This document shows, piece by piece, positions 8,091 through 16,942 of a stretch of DNA of 64,000 nt (the first letter of the stretch is position 1; every line of letters begins with the position of its first letter). The notes under the pieces were generated by a model. The model worked only from the letters and a program-made list of their open reading frames with translations, ran no database searches and had not been told where the DNA came from. The position numbers and the translations under genes are program-made. This DNA comes from Centipeda noxia ATCC 43541 (GTDB lineage: Bacteria; Bacillota; Negativicutes; Selenomonadales; Selenomonadaceae). The stretch covers positions 408,778 through 472,777 of the forward strand of contig NZ_GG749279.1 of the NCBI RefSeq assembly GCF_000160555.1, written 5' to 3'.

Positions 8091-9236
8091 TTAAAACGAT
8101 TCTGCAATCGTCTTGATGAGCAGTGCTTCCTGTTGGCGCGGGAGACGACTTTGATGCAATGCACGTCCGAAGCCAATGAGAAAATCAATTTTCTGAAGGT
8201 GTGTGAGTGTCATATTCTCACGCAGGACCTTGGTAATTGCACGCATCCCAGCAACACTTGGATCACGGCGAAGCTGAATCTCCATCGCGAGCTGCCCCGC
8301 GAGGATATGACGGCGAACCTCGTCAGAGATGCCGGCAAGATCCGCATCCCCTCCCTGTGCTGTCTGATCAGATGAAAATGCAGGAACGCCCTCGGGGCGA
8401 ACAGAATGTTCGGCAACTGGCATCGCATCTTTCGTTGTCGTCGGAGCGAGACGCTGTTCCAGATTTGTTTCCAAAACATGAAAACGTTCCGGCAGCTTCG
8501 GCAAGGCTCCAACGTCCACCGGGGACATCAAAGAGAAAGACTTATGCGGCATCTCCGGATAATGCGGGCGCAGCGGTCTTTGTTCGGCCTGCTCCTCTAG
8601 ATGGAAAGAGGAAGGGCTCTGCTCTGCTTTCGGCTGTATCGTTTGAGCCGTTTTCTCTGCAGGGAAGTCTTGTGTATTTGCTGCCTGTATCGGCTGCTGT
8701 TCTTGTACAACATTCTGAACCTGCATTTGCTGTACAGGCGGAGTCGGTGCTTGCGGCGGGAGTTCCCGCTGCATATTTACTTCTCCGACAAGTTCCTGCG
8801 CAGGGCGCCCTTCCTTTACCGCCTGCTTTTCTTCACGTTTTACATCTTCTGCCGTGATAATCACCGGTTTGGGTTTTTGTACGGCGAGTACAAATGATGG
8901 TTGTGCGTTGCGCTCAGCAATACTTGTATCCACACTCTCCCAACGCAGGCGCGTTGGTTCTGAGGCTTTGCCATGCAAATCACCCTGTGCAGAGGCGGCA
9001 GATTCCAAGTTTTTTTTCTGAGAAATAGACGCCTCATAGCGGTCCGTTGCTGCAGTTTCTTCCATCGCCGGTTTTTTCGAATGGTCTGTCACAAGATGAT
9101 CCGAATGAAACAATTCCTGTGTATCTACCGTTCCGGGAGTAGCCGCATATGTTGTCCCCGAAGAAAGTGCAACAAGCACCGCAGCTGTGAGTATCGTTTT
9201 CTTAGATGACGTCTTCATTAAAACCTTCTCCTTCAT
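8091..9236 (-). CDS. Secreted Gln/Pro-rich protein of unknown function
   Basis: I do not recognise a family. The protein starts with a signal peptide (KTSSKKT, then a hydrophobic stretch ending TTYAA). A long low-complexity region follows, rich in Gln, Pro, Glu and Ala (for example PPQAPTPPVQQMQVQ), and then a compact C-terminal domain of about 80 residues (ISDEVRRHILAGQLAMEI onward) that looks helical. The frame is open to a GTG at 9272, but GGGGAG sits six bases before the ATG at 9236; a third start at 9218 also has an AGGAG site. It lies directly after another secreted protein gene. A periplasmic or cell-envelope location is likely. Confidence 0.7.
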   Translation of the reverse strand: MKEKVLMKTSSKKTILTAAVLVALSSGTTYAATPGTVDTQELFHSDHLVTDHSKKPAMEETAATDRYEASISQKKNLESAASAQGDLHGKASEPTRLRWESVDTSIAERNAQPSFVLAVQKPKPVIITAEDVKREEKQAVKEGRPAQELVGEVNMQRELPPQAPTPPVQQMQVQNVVQEQQPIQAANTQDFPAEKTAQTIQPKAEQSPSSFHLEEQAEQRPLRPHYPEMPHKSFSLMSPVDVGALPKLPERFHVLETNLEQRLAPTTTKDAMPVAEHSVRPEGVPAFSSDQTAQGGDADLAGISDEVRRHILAGQLAMEIQLRRDPSVAGMRAITKVLRENMTLTHLQKIDFLIGFGRALHQSRLPRQQEALLIKTIAESF

Positions 9237-9268
9237 TTCTTTCTCCCCTATATTATGAAAATGATCTC

Positions 9269-9919
9269 TCACGAAATCGCATGCAATGTGCGTGCTCCCG
9301 CTAAAAATGCAGAGACAGAAGCAGAGCGAAGCTCTGGATTATCAATGAGTTCAAAACCATAACGTTGTCCATTTTCTCCGCGAAAGAACAGAACGGCCAT
9401 CTGACTGTCTGCTTTTGCCGTAGCATCCACAACGCCGTCACCATCTTCATCAATCTCGACTTCTTTTGCCGTTGTGGCAAAAATCGCCTTGTTGCTTTCC
9501 GATAAGTTGACCAGCATGATGCCTTCATAGCCGTTGCTGCCCATAATTCGTCCCAAAAGGTCAACTGCCTGCTTCGGGTTAATGGTATTGAGATTCGGAA
9601 CAGAATCATCCGAGAATGCATTCACAAGGATGACCCATGCATATTTAATGTGATATTCCTCATTCTCAAAGATCAATATTTCTCCCTCTCGATTTTCGAA
9701 TAATGCATTCGCAGGAATAACCCCGACAGGACGCTGAGGACACATAATACGATATCCATATGCTGTACTCTCATAGGAATAGGGAAGCTCAATAGGTGCT
9801 GTACTCTTTGTATCTTCCTTGGCTGTCGGCATGTCGACTTCTGCCGCATAAACATTTGCTCCTCCGTAGAAAATCGTCACAGCGCTGAACACAGCAAGAA
9901 TTTTTCTACAACTTTTCAT
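9269..9919 (-). CDS. Secreted protein of unknown function
   Basis: A 216-residue protein with a signal peptide (MKSCRKILAVFSAVTIFYGG, probable cleavage after VYA). The mature part begins with a region containing YESTAYGYRIMCP and contains an acidic DEDGDGVVDA segment that resembles a calcium-binding loop. The length and single mature cysteine suggest a soluble periplasmic domain. The ATG overlaps the stop of pncC (ATGA) with AAGGAG nine bases upstream, so the two are co-translated. No family was recognised. Confidence 0.72.
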   Translation of the reverse strand: MKSCRKILAVFSAVTIFYGGANVYAAEVDMPTAKEDTKSTAPIELPYSYESTAYGYRIMCPQRPVGVIPANALFENREGEILIFENEEYHIKYAWVILVNAFSDDSVPNLNTINPKQAVDLLGRIMGSNGYEGIMLVNLSESNKAIFATTAKEVEIDEDGDGVVDATAKADSQMAVLFFRGENGQRYGFELIDNPELRSASVSAFLAGARTLHAIS

Positions 9920-10410
9920 CCGTCAATACTCCTTATTGCACTTTGAATCATTGTGAGTGCTTTTTCGACCGCCATCATCTTATTCTCAGCCCGCGTTCCT
10001 GGAAAATTATTTTTAGAAGCAGTAATATGCGCCCCCGTAGATACGGCAATGTATACGAGACCAACTGGCTTTTCACACGATCCGCCGTCAGGACCAGTAA
10101 TCCCTGTAATACCAACGCCAATATCTGTCTGGATCAGATTTCGCACGCCTTCCGCCATCTCATGTGCAGTCTCTGCAGAGACTGCACCAAAAACAGCAAG
10201 GGTGTCACCAGAAACATGAAGGATGCGCGATTTAACATCATTCGAGTAAGACACAACACTCCCCATAACATAGAAAGAACTGCCGGGGACATCCGTCAAT
10301 GTACTGGTAAGCAGCCCGCCGGTACAGGATTCTGCACAGGCAATCGTAAGTCCTGCAGCACGTAGTTTCCTGCCAACTTCTTCGGAAAGGCTATCAAGTA
10401 CAGGCTTCAT
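9916..10410 (-). CDS. pncC: CinA-family nicotinamide-nucleotide amidohydrolase
   Basis: A stand-alone CinA C-terminal domain of about 164 residues. Such enzymes deamidate nicotinamide mononucleotide to nicotinate mononucleotide in NAD recycling. Signature segments are ACAESCTGG near residue 26, GSVVSYSNDVK, and GITGITGPDGGS with KPVGLVYIA. The COG1058 N-terminal half of full-length CinA is absent. The ATG at 10410 overlaps the rimO TGA. Sitting next to rimO is a common Firmicute arrangement. Confidence 0.9.
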   Translation of the reverse strand: MKPVLDSLSEEVGRKLRAAGLTIACAESCTGGLLTSTLTDVPGSSFYVMGSVVSYSNDVKSRILHVSGDTLAVFGAVSAETAHEMAEGVRNLIQTDIGVGITGITGPDGGSCEKPVGLVYIAVSTGAHITASKNNFPGTRAENKMMAVEKALTMIQSAIRSIDG

Positions 10411-11738
10411 CAATGTACCTTCTCCCCTACAATATCGTAGGTAAAGCCTTGCAAAAGGCGAACACGGGCAATATCGCCGACACGGCTTTCCGTATCACTC
10501 TCAATATAGATCTGACCGTCAACCTCAGGAGCTTCACGATAAGAACGCCCAATCGATATCCCTTCCTGCTCTTCATCACGCCCCTCGATCAGAACATCAA
10601 CCTCTTTTCCTTCCAAAGAAACGTTGATCTCCTCGGAAATCTTGCTTTGCAGGCTCATTAAATCATGATAACGCTCCTGCATAACTTCTTCCGGAACCTT
10701 CTGCGCCATCTTTGCTGCAGGCGTATCCTCCTCCTCTGAGTAGGTGAAGATCCCAACTTTATCAAAACGCTGTGCCTCAACAAAGGAACGAAGTGCCTGG
10801 TAATGTGTGTCTGTCTCACCGGGAAATCCTACAATGAATGTTGAACGAATCGCAACGCCTGGAATCCGTTCACGCAGCCTTTTGATCAGTTTTTCAACCC
10901 CTTCACGCGTATCGGGGCGGTTCATTGAACGCAAAACGGCATCGTGTGCGTGCTGCAGAGGGAGATCCACATATTTGACAACTTTAGGCTCAGTTGCAAA
11001 CACCTCTATGAGTTCATCACTAAAATATTTTGGATAGCTGTATAGAACACGTATCCATGCGATGTCCTTGATCTTTGTCAATGCGCGCAGCAACGCCGGC
11101 AGCATCGGCTTTTCATAGAGGTCAAGGCCATAGTTTGCGCTGTCCTGTGCAATCAGCACCAACTCACGGACCCCTTGTGCAGCCAGATGTTCTGCCTCCG
11201 CCACGACATCTTCCATCACCCGGCTCCGAAAACTCCCGCGAATAAGAGGTATGGCGCAGAATGCACAGCGATGATCGCACCCCTCCGCAATTTTAACATA
11301 CGCCGTATAATTTGGTGTGGTACGCAAACGTGGAGTTTTTGCATCATAGATTGTATCATCCTTACCGGAGATCAGAAGGCGCCTCCCTTTGAGGGTCTCC
11401 TCAATAACCTCCATAATACGGCTCCAAGCACCTGTCCCGATGATAGCATTCGCCTCAGGAATTTCATCAAGCAGCTGCTGACCATACCGCTGTCCGAGGC
11501 AGCCCGCCACGATCAGGCTGCGGCATCGACCGCTCTCTTTATAATCTGCCATCCCCAGCACCGTGGTGATAGATTCTTCTTTCGCTGACTCAATAAATGC
11601 ACAAGTGTTGACGATCAGGATATCCGCCTCTGCCGGCTCATTTGTGATATCAATGCCATGTTCCCTCATGATGCCGAGCATAACCTCTGTATCAACCAGG
11701 TTCTTGGCACAACCGAGACTGATAAAACCTGCTTTCAC
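10410..11738 (-). CDS. rimO: Ribosomal protein S12 methylthiotransferase
   Basis: A radical-SAM enzyme that adds a methylthio group to the conserved Asp of ribosomal protein S12. The N-terminal domain shows the three cluster cysteines in GCAKN, NTCAF and GCLGQRY. The radical-SAM motif is CDHRCAFC, and a C-terminal TRAM domain follows (EVDVLIEG). I place the start at the GTG at 11738, giving MKAGFISLGCAKN, because AAGGAG lies eight bases upstream. The longer reading to 11795 would overlap the preceding gene and adds residues not seen in the family. Confidence 0.94.
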   Translation of the reverse strand: MKAGFISLGCAKNLVDTEVMLGIMREHGIDITNEPAEADILIVNTCAFIESAKEESITTVLGMADYKESGRCRSLIVAGCLGQRYGQQLLDEIPEANAIIGTGAWSRIMEVIEETLKGRRLLISGKDDTIYDAKTPRLRTTPNYTAYVKIAEGCDHRCAFCAIPLIRGSFRSRVMEDVVAEAEHLAAQGVRELVLIAQDSANYGLDLYEKPMLPALLRALTKIKDIAWIRVLYSYPKYFSDELIEVFATEPKVVKYVDLPLQHAHDAVLRSMNRPDTREGVEKLIKRLRERIPGVAIRSTFIVGFPGETDTHYQALRSFVEAQRFDKVGIFTYSEEEDTPAAKMAQKVPEEVMQERYHDLMSLQSKISEEINVSLEGKEVDVLIEGRDEEQEGISIGRSYREAPEVDGQIYIESDTESRVGDIARVRLLQGFTYDIVGEKVH

Positions 11739-11761
11739 TGGTAAAACTCCTTCGACTTTCG

Positions 11762-12814
11762 CTACTCCTCGTAAAATCGGACTTCTTTGATCCACCGATC
11801 CAGAAGAATCTCTTTTTCCTTCTTGCTGAAATACGGTCTGTTTCTAAAAAGGCTGATATTCTTCCCTGCAAACATCTGATAAGACAACGTTATAGGATTC
11901 GTGGTTAAAAAATAGAATCGCCGATGTGCAAGAGCAAATTGGGCCTCGTCTGTCAACAACCAATCGGCAAAGCTCTCTGCCGTATGCGCATCCTGTTCTG
12001 AGGCGCGAAAAACGATCCCTGTTCCGTAAATCACCGCAGACGTGCCGTCTATCGGATAGAAAATACGGATGGGGTAGTCGTCATGCACATAGCGAAGCGT
12101 CTCACTGAGTATTGTAACGGAAAGGTCCACCTCGCCCATCCCGGCTTGGCGCACCGGCGTATGTAAATATTTGGAGTACTGCATGATCTTCGGCTGAATC
12201 CTACGCCAGATATCAAAAGCGCGCTGATCCCCATATTCGGCGACCATGCTATAAAGCAAGTTAGACGAAGCGTCTGCAGCCATAAAATCTGTCATTCCAA
12301 TACGGATATCTCTCTGTTGGGCAAGCATTTGCCATGAGTTTGGGAGGTCAATATGCGTGCGCAAATAGTCCTGATTCACTGCAAACACGATAGGATCATA
12401 CCATACGCCTGTCCAATAGCCATTGGGATGACGAAATGTATCTGCGACCTGATCGCTTTTCTCGGAAATGTAGGGTACAAGGTATCCCGCGGCTGCAGCA
12501 CGGCCCAGAGTCTCCTGGTCGGTCAATACAAGTGCAGATTTTCCTTCCTGCACTCCAAGAGCCTGCTCTTGCAGTCGTTTTAAAATTTGCTCGGAAGAGA
12601 GCTGAACGAAATTTACACGAATATTATACTCTTTTTCATATGCTTCCGACAACGCCATCGCGACCTCTGCAGGAAGCGACGTATATGCAGTAAACCCACG
12701 CATAGGGTGATGGTATTTAGCTTCGCGTGAGCCGGACGAAAGATATGCCGAACCTGCAGCAATCGATATTACTAGAAGGGCGGTCATCACAATGAACAGC
12801 GAATACCGCTTCAT
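11762..12814 (-). CDS. Extracellular solute-binding protein (orphan)
   Basis: A periplasmic binding-protein fold of type 2, about 350 residues. The N-terminus (KRYSLFIVMTALLVISIAAG) is a signal or anchor segment without a lipobox cysteine. The body has EVAMALSEAYEKEY and later WLLTDEAQFAL, typical of binding proteins of the iron(III)/spermidine-like cluster. The ATG at 12814 has GAGGAA upstream; the frame upstream of it runs through the promoter and is not coding. No permease or ATPase gene is adjacent, so the ligand and transporter are unknown. It is co-directional with rimO. Confidence 0.78.
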   Translation of the reverse strand: MKRYSLFIVMTALLVISIAAGSAYLSSGSREAKYHHPMRGFTAYTSLPAEVAMALSEAYEKEYNIRVNFVQLSSEQILKRLQEQALGVQEGKSALVLTDQETLGRAAAAGYLVPYISEKSDQVADTFRHPNGYWTGVWYDPIVFAVNQDYLRTHIDLPNSWQMLAQQRDIRIGMTDFMAADASSNLLYSMVAEYGDQRAFDIWRRIQPKIMQYSKYLHTPVRQAGMGEVDLSVTILSETLRYVHDDYPIRIFYPIDGTSAVIYGTGIVFRASEQDAHTAESFADWLLTDEAQFALAHRRFYFLTTNPITLSYQMFAGKNISLFRNRPYFSKKEKEILLDRWIKEVRFYEE

Positions 12815-12853
12815 AAGGATTCCTCTTTCATTTAGAACAACTTGTCTTTTTAT

Positions 12854-12882
12854 ATTATAAACAATTCCCCCAAAATCCACAA
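12854..12882 (-). promoter_or_regulatory. Promoter of the solute-binding protein/rimO unit
   Basis: On the minus strand: TTGTGG (12882-12877), a 17-base spacer and TATAAT (12859-12854). It lies about 40 bases before the ATG and confirms the shorter start. Confidence 0.7.
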
Positions 12883-12920
12883 GCCATTTTATCTATGCAG
12901 TCATGCTTCCGTGCCAAAAT

Positions 12921-12954
12921 GAAAAAGATGCTCTCATCATAGCGAAAGCATCTT
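12921..12954 (-). terminator. Terminator of the transketolase operon
   Basis: An 11-bp stem (12925-12935 with 12944-12954, one G-U pair), an 8-base loop and a U5 tract on the minus strand, just after the tkt C-terminal gene. Confidence 0.88.
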
Positions 12955-12964
12955 TTGGGTTCAT

Positions 12965-13906
12965 TTATTTGCTGATAAGCTTTTTTGTATGAGCTACAAT
13001 ATGCTCTGAAGTAAGGCCAAATTGTTTCAAAAGCTCCGCAGCAGGTCCAGAGTGTCCGAACTCATCATTGACACCGATGCGGTGCACAGGAACTGGACAG
13101 TTCTCGGCAAGGACGGCGCAGACAGCTTCACCAAGACCACCGATAATATTGTGTTCTTCGACTGTTACAATCTTTCCGCAATCCTCCGCTGCCTGAATAA
13201 CAATATCCTTATCAAGCGGCTTTATCGTCGCCATATTGATGACGCGGGCACGTATGCCCTCAGCAGCGAGACGTTCTCCGGCATCAATAGCCTCAGGAAC
13301 AAGGATCCCTGTTGCAATAATTGCGACATCTTTTCCGTTTCGAAGCACTTCGCCTTTCCCCACAGCAAATGCGAAGGACTCGTCATGATACACCGGCGTT
13401 GCTGCCCGACCGAAACGGATGTACACGGGGCCCTCCATCTCGTACGCCGCACGCAGCATCTTACGTGCTTCCACATCATCCGACGGACACATAACGGTCA
13501 TACCTGGGATCGTACGCATCAGAGCAAAATCCTCGCAGCACTGATGCGAGGCACCATCCTCCCCCACAGAAATGCCGCCGTGCGTCGCGCAGATCTTTAC
13601 GTTCAGATGCGGGTAACCGATTGTATTGCGTATCTGCTCATAGGCTCGCCCCGCCACGAACATAGCAAAGGTGGAAACAAACGGAACAAGCCCCATTGTC
13701 GAGAGTCCGGCTCCGACACCGACCATATTTGATTCTGCAATACCGCAATTAAAATGCCGCTCCGGAAACGCCTTCTTGAACATTCCGCTCTTTGTGGCTC
13801 CTGCAAGATCCGCATCCAGCACAACAATATTCTCGTGTATTTTCCCAAGCTCTACAAGCCCGTTTCCATAGCTGTCACGCGTTGCAATCTTCTTTACGTC
13901 CGCCAT
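12965..13906 (-). CDS. Transketolase, C-terminal subunit
   Basis: The pyrimidine-binding and C-terminal part of a split transketolase, which transfers two-carbon units in the pentose phosphate pathway with thiamine diphosphate. It shows GIAESNMVGVGAGL with the catalytic-type Glu, HGGISVGEDGASHQ and the C-terminal domain with NMATIKPLD. The ATG at 13906 is seven bases after GGAGG and is preferred over the GTG at 13912. The gene overlaps the end of the N-terminal subunit gene. The two together equal one full-length transketolase. Confidence 0.92.
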   Translation of the reverse strand: MADVKKIATRDSYGNGLVELGKIHENIVVLDADLAGATKSGMFKKAFPERHFNCGIAESNMVGVGAGLSTMGLVPFVSTFAMFVAGRAYEQIRNTIGYPHLNVKICATHGGISVGEDGASHQCCEDFALMRTIPGMTVMCPSDDVEARKMLRAAYEMEGPVYIRFGRAATPVYHDESFAFAVGKGEVLRNGKDVAIIATGILVPEAIDAGERLAAEGIRARVINMATIKPLDKDIVIQAAEDCGKIVTVEEHNIIGGLGEAVCAVLAENCPVPVHRIGVNDEFGHSGPAAELLKQFGLTSEHIVAHTKKLISK

Positions 13907-13908
13907 TC

Positions 13909-14760
13909 TCACCCCTCCTCAAGATCCCGGCGAATCGCAGCAAGTTCCTCGAGGCCTCGAGCGAGTTCGTCATCATTAGGCGCCTTGCCATGCCAACCAG
14001 CATTGTTTTCCATAAAGGATATATCCTTCCCCTTGATCGTCTTCATTAGAATGACGGTAGGTTTTCCGCTGCTCTTATTGGCATGAAATGCAGTAAAAGC
14101 ACGCTCAAGGGCCTCGTAATCATGTCCGTCAATCTTAAGTACTGCACAGCCAAATGCTTCGAATTTCTTATCGATCGGTTCCGTATTCATGACATCTGCT
14201 GTCGCTCCATCAATTTGAAGTCCATTAACATCAACCGTGATGCAGAGATTGTCAAGGCCATAGTGTGCAGCAAACATCGTGGCCTCCCAAACTTGCCCTT
14301 CGGCAAGTTCGCCGTCTCCAAGAAGTGTATAGACGTTGATGTTCTTCTTTAGATATTTTGCTCCCTTAGCCATGCCAACCGCTGTCGAAATTCCCTGGCC
14401 CAATGAGCCTGTAGACATATCCACGCCCGGCGTGAGGTTCATATTCGGGTGTCCCTGCAGACGCGACCCAATATGGCGAAGAGTCAGGAGTTCTTCCACG
14501 GGAAAAAATCCGCGATTGGCAAGTGTTGCATAGAGACCAGGGGCGACATGTCCCTTTGAGAGTACAAGGCGATCACGCTCCGGATCATGAGGCTTCTTAG
14601 GGTCCACACGAAGTTCCTTGTTGTAAAGGTAGGTAAAATATTCCGTCGATGAAAGTGAACCGCCGGGATGCCCACTCTTTGCGGCATGTGTGCTGCGTAG
14701 AATCCCCTCACGCACCTTTACGGCAAAAAGCCGAAGCTCTTTTTGTTCAGCTGCTGTCAT
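13909..14760 (-). CDS. Transketolase, N-terminal subunit
   Basis: The thiamine-diphosphate-binding half of a split transketolase, about 283 residues. It contains HAAKSGHPGGSLS, LSKGHVAPGLYA and the ThDP motif GDGELAEGQVWEA through the LCITVDVNGLQIDG segment. The start at 14760 follows GAGGAGGAG. The gene is the first of a two-gene operon with its partner subunit and has its own promoter. Confidence 0.92.
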   Translation of the reverse strand: MTAAEQKELRLFAVKVREGILRSTHAAKSGHPGGSLSSTEYFTYLYNKELRVDPKKPHDPERDRLVLSKGHVAPGLYATLANRGFFPVEELLTLRHIGSRLQGHPNMNLTPGVDMSTGSLGQGISTAVGMAKGAKYLKKNINVYTLLGDGELAEGQVWEATMFAAHYGLDNLCITVDVNGLQIDGATADVMNTEPIDKKFEAFGCAVLKIDGHDYEALERAFTAFHANKSSGKPTVILMKTIKGKDISFMENNAGWHGKAPNDDELARGLEELAAIRRDLEEG

Positions 14761-14802
14761 AAAACTCCTCCTCACCCGAAAAGCCATAATAAAGCTACGT
14801 CT

Positions 14803-14831
14803 ATTTTATCCTCTTTTCTTCTGGGACGCAA
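14803..14831 (-). promoter_or_regulatory. Promoter of the split transketolase operon
   Basis: On the minus strand: TTGCGT (14831-14826), a 17-base spacer and TAAAAT (14808-14803). Confidence 0.6.
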
Positions 14832-14867
14832 CATGCTTAAAGTTACAATTTTACCTGTATCTCCAAA

Positions 14868-14894
14868 AAGAAAAGCCATCCCATAAGGATGGCT
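14868..14894 (-). terminator. Terminator of the RNase J gene
   Basis: An 8-bp perfect stem AGCCATCC/GGATGGCT (14874-14881 with 14887-14894). On the minus strand it is followed by ttttcttttt. Confidence 0.88.
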
Positions 14895-14900
14895 CGCAGA

Positions 14901-16589
14901 TCAGATTTCCATAATGATGGGCAAAATCATTGGACGGCGACGCGTTTTATCGAAAAGATACCGGCTGAGCGCATCACGTACATTTGATTTAATCGCAGAC
15001 CATTCGCGTACGTTCTCGTCCTCGCAGCGATCAAGCGCCTGCTGCACGCGCGCCCGGGCCTCCTCCATCAGCGCTTCCGACTCACGCACGTAGACGAAAC
15101 CGCGCGATACAATATCGGGACCGGAAACCACTTGATTCGTCTGCCGATCCATCGTCACAACAATAATAAGTATGCCATCCTGCGAGAGCTGGCGACGATC
15201 ACGCAAAACGATATTACCGACATCGCCGACTCCAAGCCCGTCGACCATAACCATGCCGGACTGCACACGACCAACAACCTGCCCCTTCTCCTTTGTAAAC
15301 TCGAGGATCTGTCCGTTCTCACTGATGAAGATATTTTCCTTTGGCATCCCAAGTTCACGTGCCAAATCTGCGTGCTGTACGAGATGATGGTACTCACCAT
15401 GCACCGGCATAAAGAATTTCGGACGTACAAGATTGTGCATCAGCTTGAGTTCTTCACGGCTGCCGTGCCCTGAGACATGAATTCCCTTATCACGTCCATA
15501 GATGACGTTTGCACCGAGCTTCATTAGATTATCTACCGTCTTGGATACAAGCTTTTCATTGCCCGGAATAGGCGTTGCCGAGATGATGACTGTATCTCCT
15601 GGGACAATCGTGATCTTTCGATGATCGGATGAAGCCATGCGCGATAATGCAGACATGGGTTCGCCTTGGCTGCCCGTAGTCACGATGACAATCTGATCCG
15701 CCCGAAAATTGTTGACTTCATCAATACTGATGATAGTTCCTTCCGGAGCAGTGAGATAACCGAGTTCAAGGGAGATTCCCACCACATTCTCCATACTGCG
15801 GCCAAGGACAGCAACGCGGCGATTATATTTCACGGCAGTATCAATGACCTGCTGAATGCGATGAACATTTGATGAAAATGTCGCTACAATAATTCGTCCG
15901 CGCATATTATGGAACGCCTTATCAAACGCTGCGCCGACAGTTCGCTCGCTCGCTGTATGACCATCACGCTCCGCATTCGTACTGTCAGCGAGAAGCAAAA
16001 GGACTCCTTTGTTGCCAAGATCTGAGAAACGGCGAAAATCCGTCATCTGGCCATCCACCGGCGTATAATCGAGCTTGAAGTCCCCTGTATGAACGATCAT
16101 TCCTACCGGAGTCTTGATTGAAAGGCCAACCGCGTCGGGAATGGAGTGATTGACTCGAATAAAACCGACGCTGAAACAGCCGATGTTAATGATATCTCCT
16201 GCCATCACAGAGTGCAGATTAGCCGAGTCCACACCGTTTTCCTTAAGCCTTCCTTCGAGAATCCCAAGCGTCAACCGCGTCCCGTACACAGGTGCAGGAA
16301 TCTGCTTCATTACATACGGCAAAGCACCAATATGATCTTCATGTCCGTGCGTAAGGACGATCGCGTTGACTTTATCCTTGTTCTCAATCAAATAAGTGAT
16401 ATCCGGAATAACAAGATCAACGCCGAGCATATCTTCCTCCGGGAACATCAGCCCAGAGTCTACAACGAGAATCTCATCGTCCACCCGGATGGCAGTCATA
16501 TTCTTTCCGATCTCACCTAGGCCGCCAAGCGGTATTACCTGCACCTTCTGCACACTCTTTCCATGATTGCCATTACGATTTAACGACAA
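14901..16589 (-). CDS. rnj: Ribonuclease J
   Basis: A metallo-beta-lactamase/beta-CASP ribonuclease with 5'-3' exonuclease and endonuclease activity in RNA decay and maturation. It shows the zinc motif THGHEDHIG near residue 80, the HTGDFKLD segment, ADSTNAERDGHT and the C-terminal HVSGHGSREE. The most likely start is the TTG at 16589, eight bases after GGAGG, giving 562 residues; the frame is open to 16610. A single copy is seen here, so RnjA versus RnjB is not decided. Confidence 0.93.
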   Translation of the reverse strand: MSLNRNGNHGKSVQKVQVIPLGGLGEIGKNMTAIRVDDEILVVDSGLMFPEEDMLGVDLVIPDITYLIENKDKVNAIVLTHGHEDHIGALPYVMKQIPAPVYGTRLTLGILEGRLKENGVDSANLHSVMAGDIINIGCFSVGFIRVNHSIPDAVGLSIKTPVGMIVHTGDFKLDYTPVDGQMTDFRRFSDLGNKGVLLLLADSTNAERDGHTASERTVGAAFDKAFHNMRGRIIVATFSSNVHRIQQVIDTAVKYNRRVAVLGRSMENVVGISLELGYLTAPEGTIISIDEVNNFRADQIVIVTTGSQGEPMSALSRMASSDHRKITIVPGDTVIISATPIPGNEKLVSKTVDNLMKLGANVIYGRDKGIHVSGHGSREELKLMHNLVRPKFFMPVHGEYHHLVQHADLARELGMPKENIFISENGQILEFTKEKGQVVGRVQSGMVMVDGLGVGDVGNIVLRDRRQLSQDGILIIVVTMDRQTNQVVSGPDIVSRGFVYVRESEALMEEARARVQQALDRCEDENVREWSAIKSNVRDALSRYLFDKTRRRPMILPIIMEI

Positions 16590-16942
16590 AAAACACACCT
16601 CCAAAATCATGAGACAAAGGGTTCTAGCCCCTCTGCTCTAAAATTATTTGTTCATATCATTCGATCATGAAATCAGAATTCATCCACACGAAAATACAGC
16701 GACCTGGAGGAGCTATTATCTCCGTTTGCCGCCATACATGGAAAAACGCCGTCTCCGTACGATTGCTGCGAAAAAATACGACCACACAGCAATTTCGAAA
16801 ACTGCAAGAAAAATAATCCGATCCATTCACTTAATTTATATTTTACCATTGCAACAGCAACAATGCAAATAAAATTTAAAAGGCATCTCTCGCATGTGCA
16901 AGAGATGCCCAATGTTCTTTTATGTTTTCCTTTTGTGAACGG
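16590..16942. other. Non-coding interval between the outer-membrane protein and RNase J genes
   Basis: About 350 bases with no convincing gene. It holds the terminator of the outer-membrane protein gene (16876-16909) and presumably the RNase J promoter, which I cannot place with confidence. A 6-bp inverted repeat (TTGCTG and CAGCAA) flanks an A-rich stretch near 16763-16795. A 79-codon minus-strand frame here lacks any start signal and is rejected. Confidence 0.5.
16876..16909 (-). terminator. Terminator of the small outer-membrane protein gene
   Basis: A stem GGCATCTCT/AGAGATGCC (16882-16890 with 16901-16909), extended by an inner GCA/TGC pairing. On the minus strand it is followed by ttttaaatttt. 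Confidence 0.88.

Noticed and set aside
16673..16912. A 79-codon minus-strand frame in the gap before RNase J
   Set aside because: No ribosome binding site; it runs through the terminator of the outer-membrane protein gene; Cys-rich composition looks random.
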